Under the pieces are notes generated by a model. That model saw only the letters and a program-made list of their open reading frames with translations, was not told the DNA's origin and searched no databases. Shown in pieces: positions 7,615-8,193 of a stretch of DNA of 8,193 nucleotides. The stretch spans positions 1 through 8,193 of the forward strand of contig JAESSZ010001074.1 in the NCBI GenBank assembly GCA_016763875.1. Reading direction: 5' to 3'. A program made the position numbers and the translations under genes. The stretch's first letter is position 1; each line of letters begins with the position of its first letter. The DNA comes from Nannocystaceae bacterium. Lineage in GTDB: Bacteria > Myxococcota_A > Polyangia > Nannocystales > Nannocystaceae.

Positions 7615-7832
7615 CGGCCCGCAGTCGCTGAGGGCAAGGTTACCCTACGCGTCGCACCGTTGCCGCCCGGTCGACGCCGACGGGCGCTGAGCCGCCGTCG
7701 CCAGGGAAACTACGCGCCTACGCGTTTTTCTATTCAATTGGCCGACTTGCGACCGCGGGGCGCGGCGGCCGTTCAGTCCCTGAGCGCGGTTGAGCTACCC
7801 GAACGCCGGTGGGTGGGGCACCCTCTCCCTGG
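7615..7832. promoter_or_regulatory. Divergent intergenic region between tssL and the FHA gene
   Basis: This 218-nt spacer separates two outward-facing genes, so it should hold promoters for both. It has no convincing gene. One AT-richer patch (7724-7738, around 'TTTTTCTATTCAATTG') stands out and contains TTGAAT on the - strand, a possible -35 for tssL, but the matching -10 is poor. The hexamer TACGCG occurs three times (7646-7651, 7711-7716, 7719-7724), twice extended to the palindrome ACGCGT, which could be a regulator site or chance. I found no sigma-54 type -24/-12 pair with correct spacing. Confidence 0.4.
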
Positions 7833-8193
7833 ATGCGAGTCCGCGTCACGATCAGCGGCCCCGACGGGCATTCAGACCGCGCTCCCGAGTTCACGAAAGC
7901 CGAGATCACGATCGGTCGTCGTCCGACGAACGACGTGGTGATCCCTGATGCCAGCGCCTCGGGTGCGCACGCGCGCGTCATGGTCACCGGCGGCGCGCTG
8001 ACGATCTTGGACCTGGACTCGACCAACGGTACCGCCGTCAACAGCGAACCGTTGCAGGGCCCCCGACTGCTGGACGACGGCGACGTCGTCGAGATCGGTG
8101 ACTTCAGTCTGCGGTTCGCTCTGAACAAGAGCGGCGGCACGGTCGCTTCGCAGACGCCCGATGGTGCCGGCCCCGGCTCCGACGTGGGCCCAA
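7833..8193 (+). CDS. FHA-domain protein, N-terminal part, probable T6SS regulator (3' end outside window)
   Basis: The frame opens with ATG at 7833 and stays open to the window end (120 residues seen). Residues 1-95 form a complete FHA domain, a phosphothreonine-peptide binding module. The hallmark residues are Gly28-Arg29 ('ITIGRRPTNDVVI'), Ser43 and His46 of the S-x-x-H motif, 'DLDSTNGT' with Asn65-Gly66-Thr67, Asn70, and the closing 'LLDDGDVVEIGDFSLRF'. The Ser is followed by Gly rather than the usual Arg or Asn, a mild departure. After residue 96 a Gly/Ser/Pro/Thr-rich linker begins, so another domain probably follows. FHA proteins near T6SS genes (Fha/TagH) act in some species with a Thr kinase to trigger assembly. 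The position divergent from tssL supports that role here by inference. The start is fixed by the first FHA strand beginning at once; a GTG at 7809 is in frame but adds no domain sequence. Confidence 0.85.
   Translation, partial: MRVRVTISGPDGHSDRAPEFTKAEITIGRRPTNDVVIPDASASGAHARVMVTGGALTILDLDSTNGTAVNSEPLQGPRLLDDGDVVEIGDFSLRFALNKSGGTVASQTPDGAGPGSDVGP

Noticed and set aside
7738..7752. Sigma-54 promoter (TGGC...TTGC) ahead of the FHA gene
   Set aside because: The GG and GC doublets are only 7 nt apart instead of the required 10, so the spacing excludes it.
7114..7941. 275-codon + strand open frame spanning the tssL start, the spacer and the FHA start
   Set aside because: It is antisense to the conserved TssL domain and out of frame with the clear FHA protein; the product has no recognisable features.
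7730..8140. 136-codon - strand open frame over the FHA gene
   Set aside because: It lies antisense to a textbook FHA domain, and its product is a Ser/Arg/Pro-rich shadow.

Overview
The window is high-GC coding DNA with G/C-rich third positions. Its mix of a Ser/Thr kinase-type TPR protein, an FHA protein and a type VI secretion system (T6SS) cluster points to a myxobacterium (Myxococcota, formerly Deltaproteobacteria). That assignment rests on gene families and composition only; there is no rRNA or other taxonomic marker here.

Layout: (1) From the left edge to 2048 on the + strand lies the C-terminal part of a large protein whose final ~380 residues are tetratricopeptide repeats with an exact or near-exact 42-residue period. 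The segment before them resembles the linker that follows the kinase domain in myxobacterial Ser/Thr kinases. (2) From 7614 down to 2082 on the - strand runs a compact T6SS gene set: tssL (IcmH/DotU), tssM (IcmF), an unrecognised 201-aa protein, and a gp25-like tssE. It converges on the TPR gene with only a 33-nt gap that holds a GC-rich hairpin. (3) At the right edge, divergent from tssL across a 218-nt spacer, begins a + strand gene with a well-formed N-terminal FHA (phosphothreonine-binding) domain, cut by the window end.

How they fit together: TssL and TssM are the inner-membrane part of the T6SS trans-envelope complex, and TssE is a baseplate component. FHA proteins are known post-translational regulators of some T6SSs, acting with Ser/Thr kinases. 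An FHA gene beside tssL and a kinase-type TPR gene at the other end therefore suggest phospho-control, but this is inference. Hcp, VgrG, TssA/B/C/F/G/J/K and ClpV are not seen here and must lie elsewhere if the system is complete.

The most notable point is that tssE carries an in-frame TGA at codon 35, inside its conserved N-terminal 'LNT' block. The reading frame is otherwise intact on both sides, and a small symmetric hairpin starts at the next base. It is either a fresh pseudogene, a sequencing error or a recoding event. The second point is the unrecognised protein encoded between tssM and tssE, preceded by a 94-nt gap with a perfect 16-bp palindrome across the tssM stop codon.
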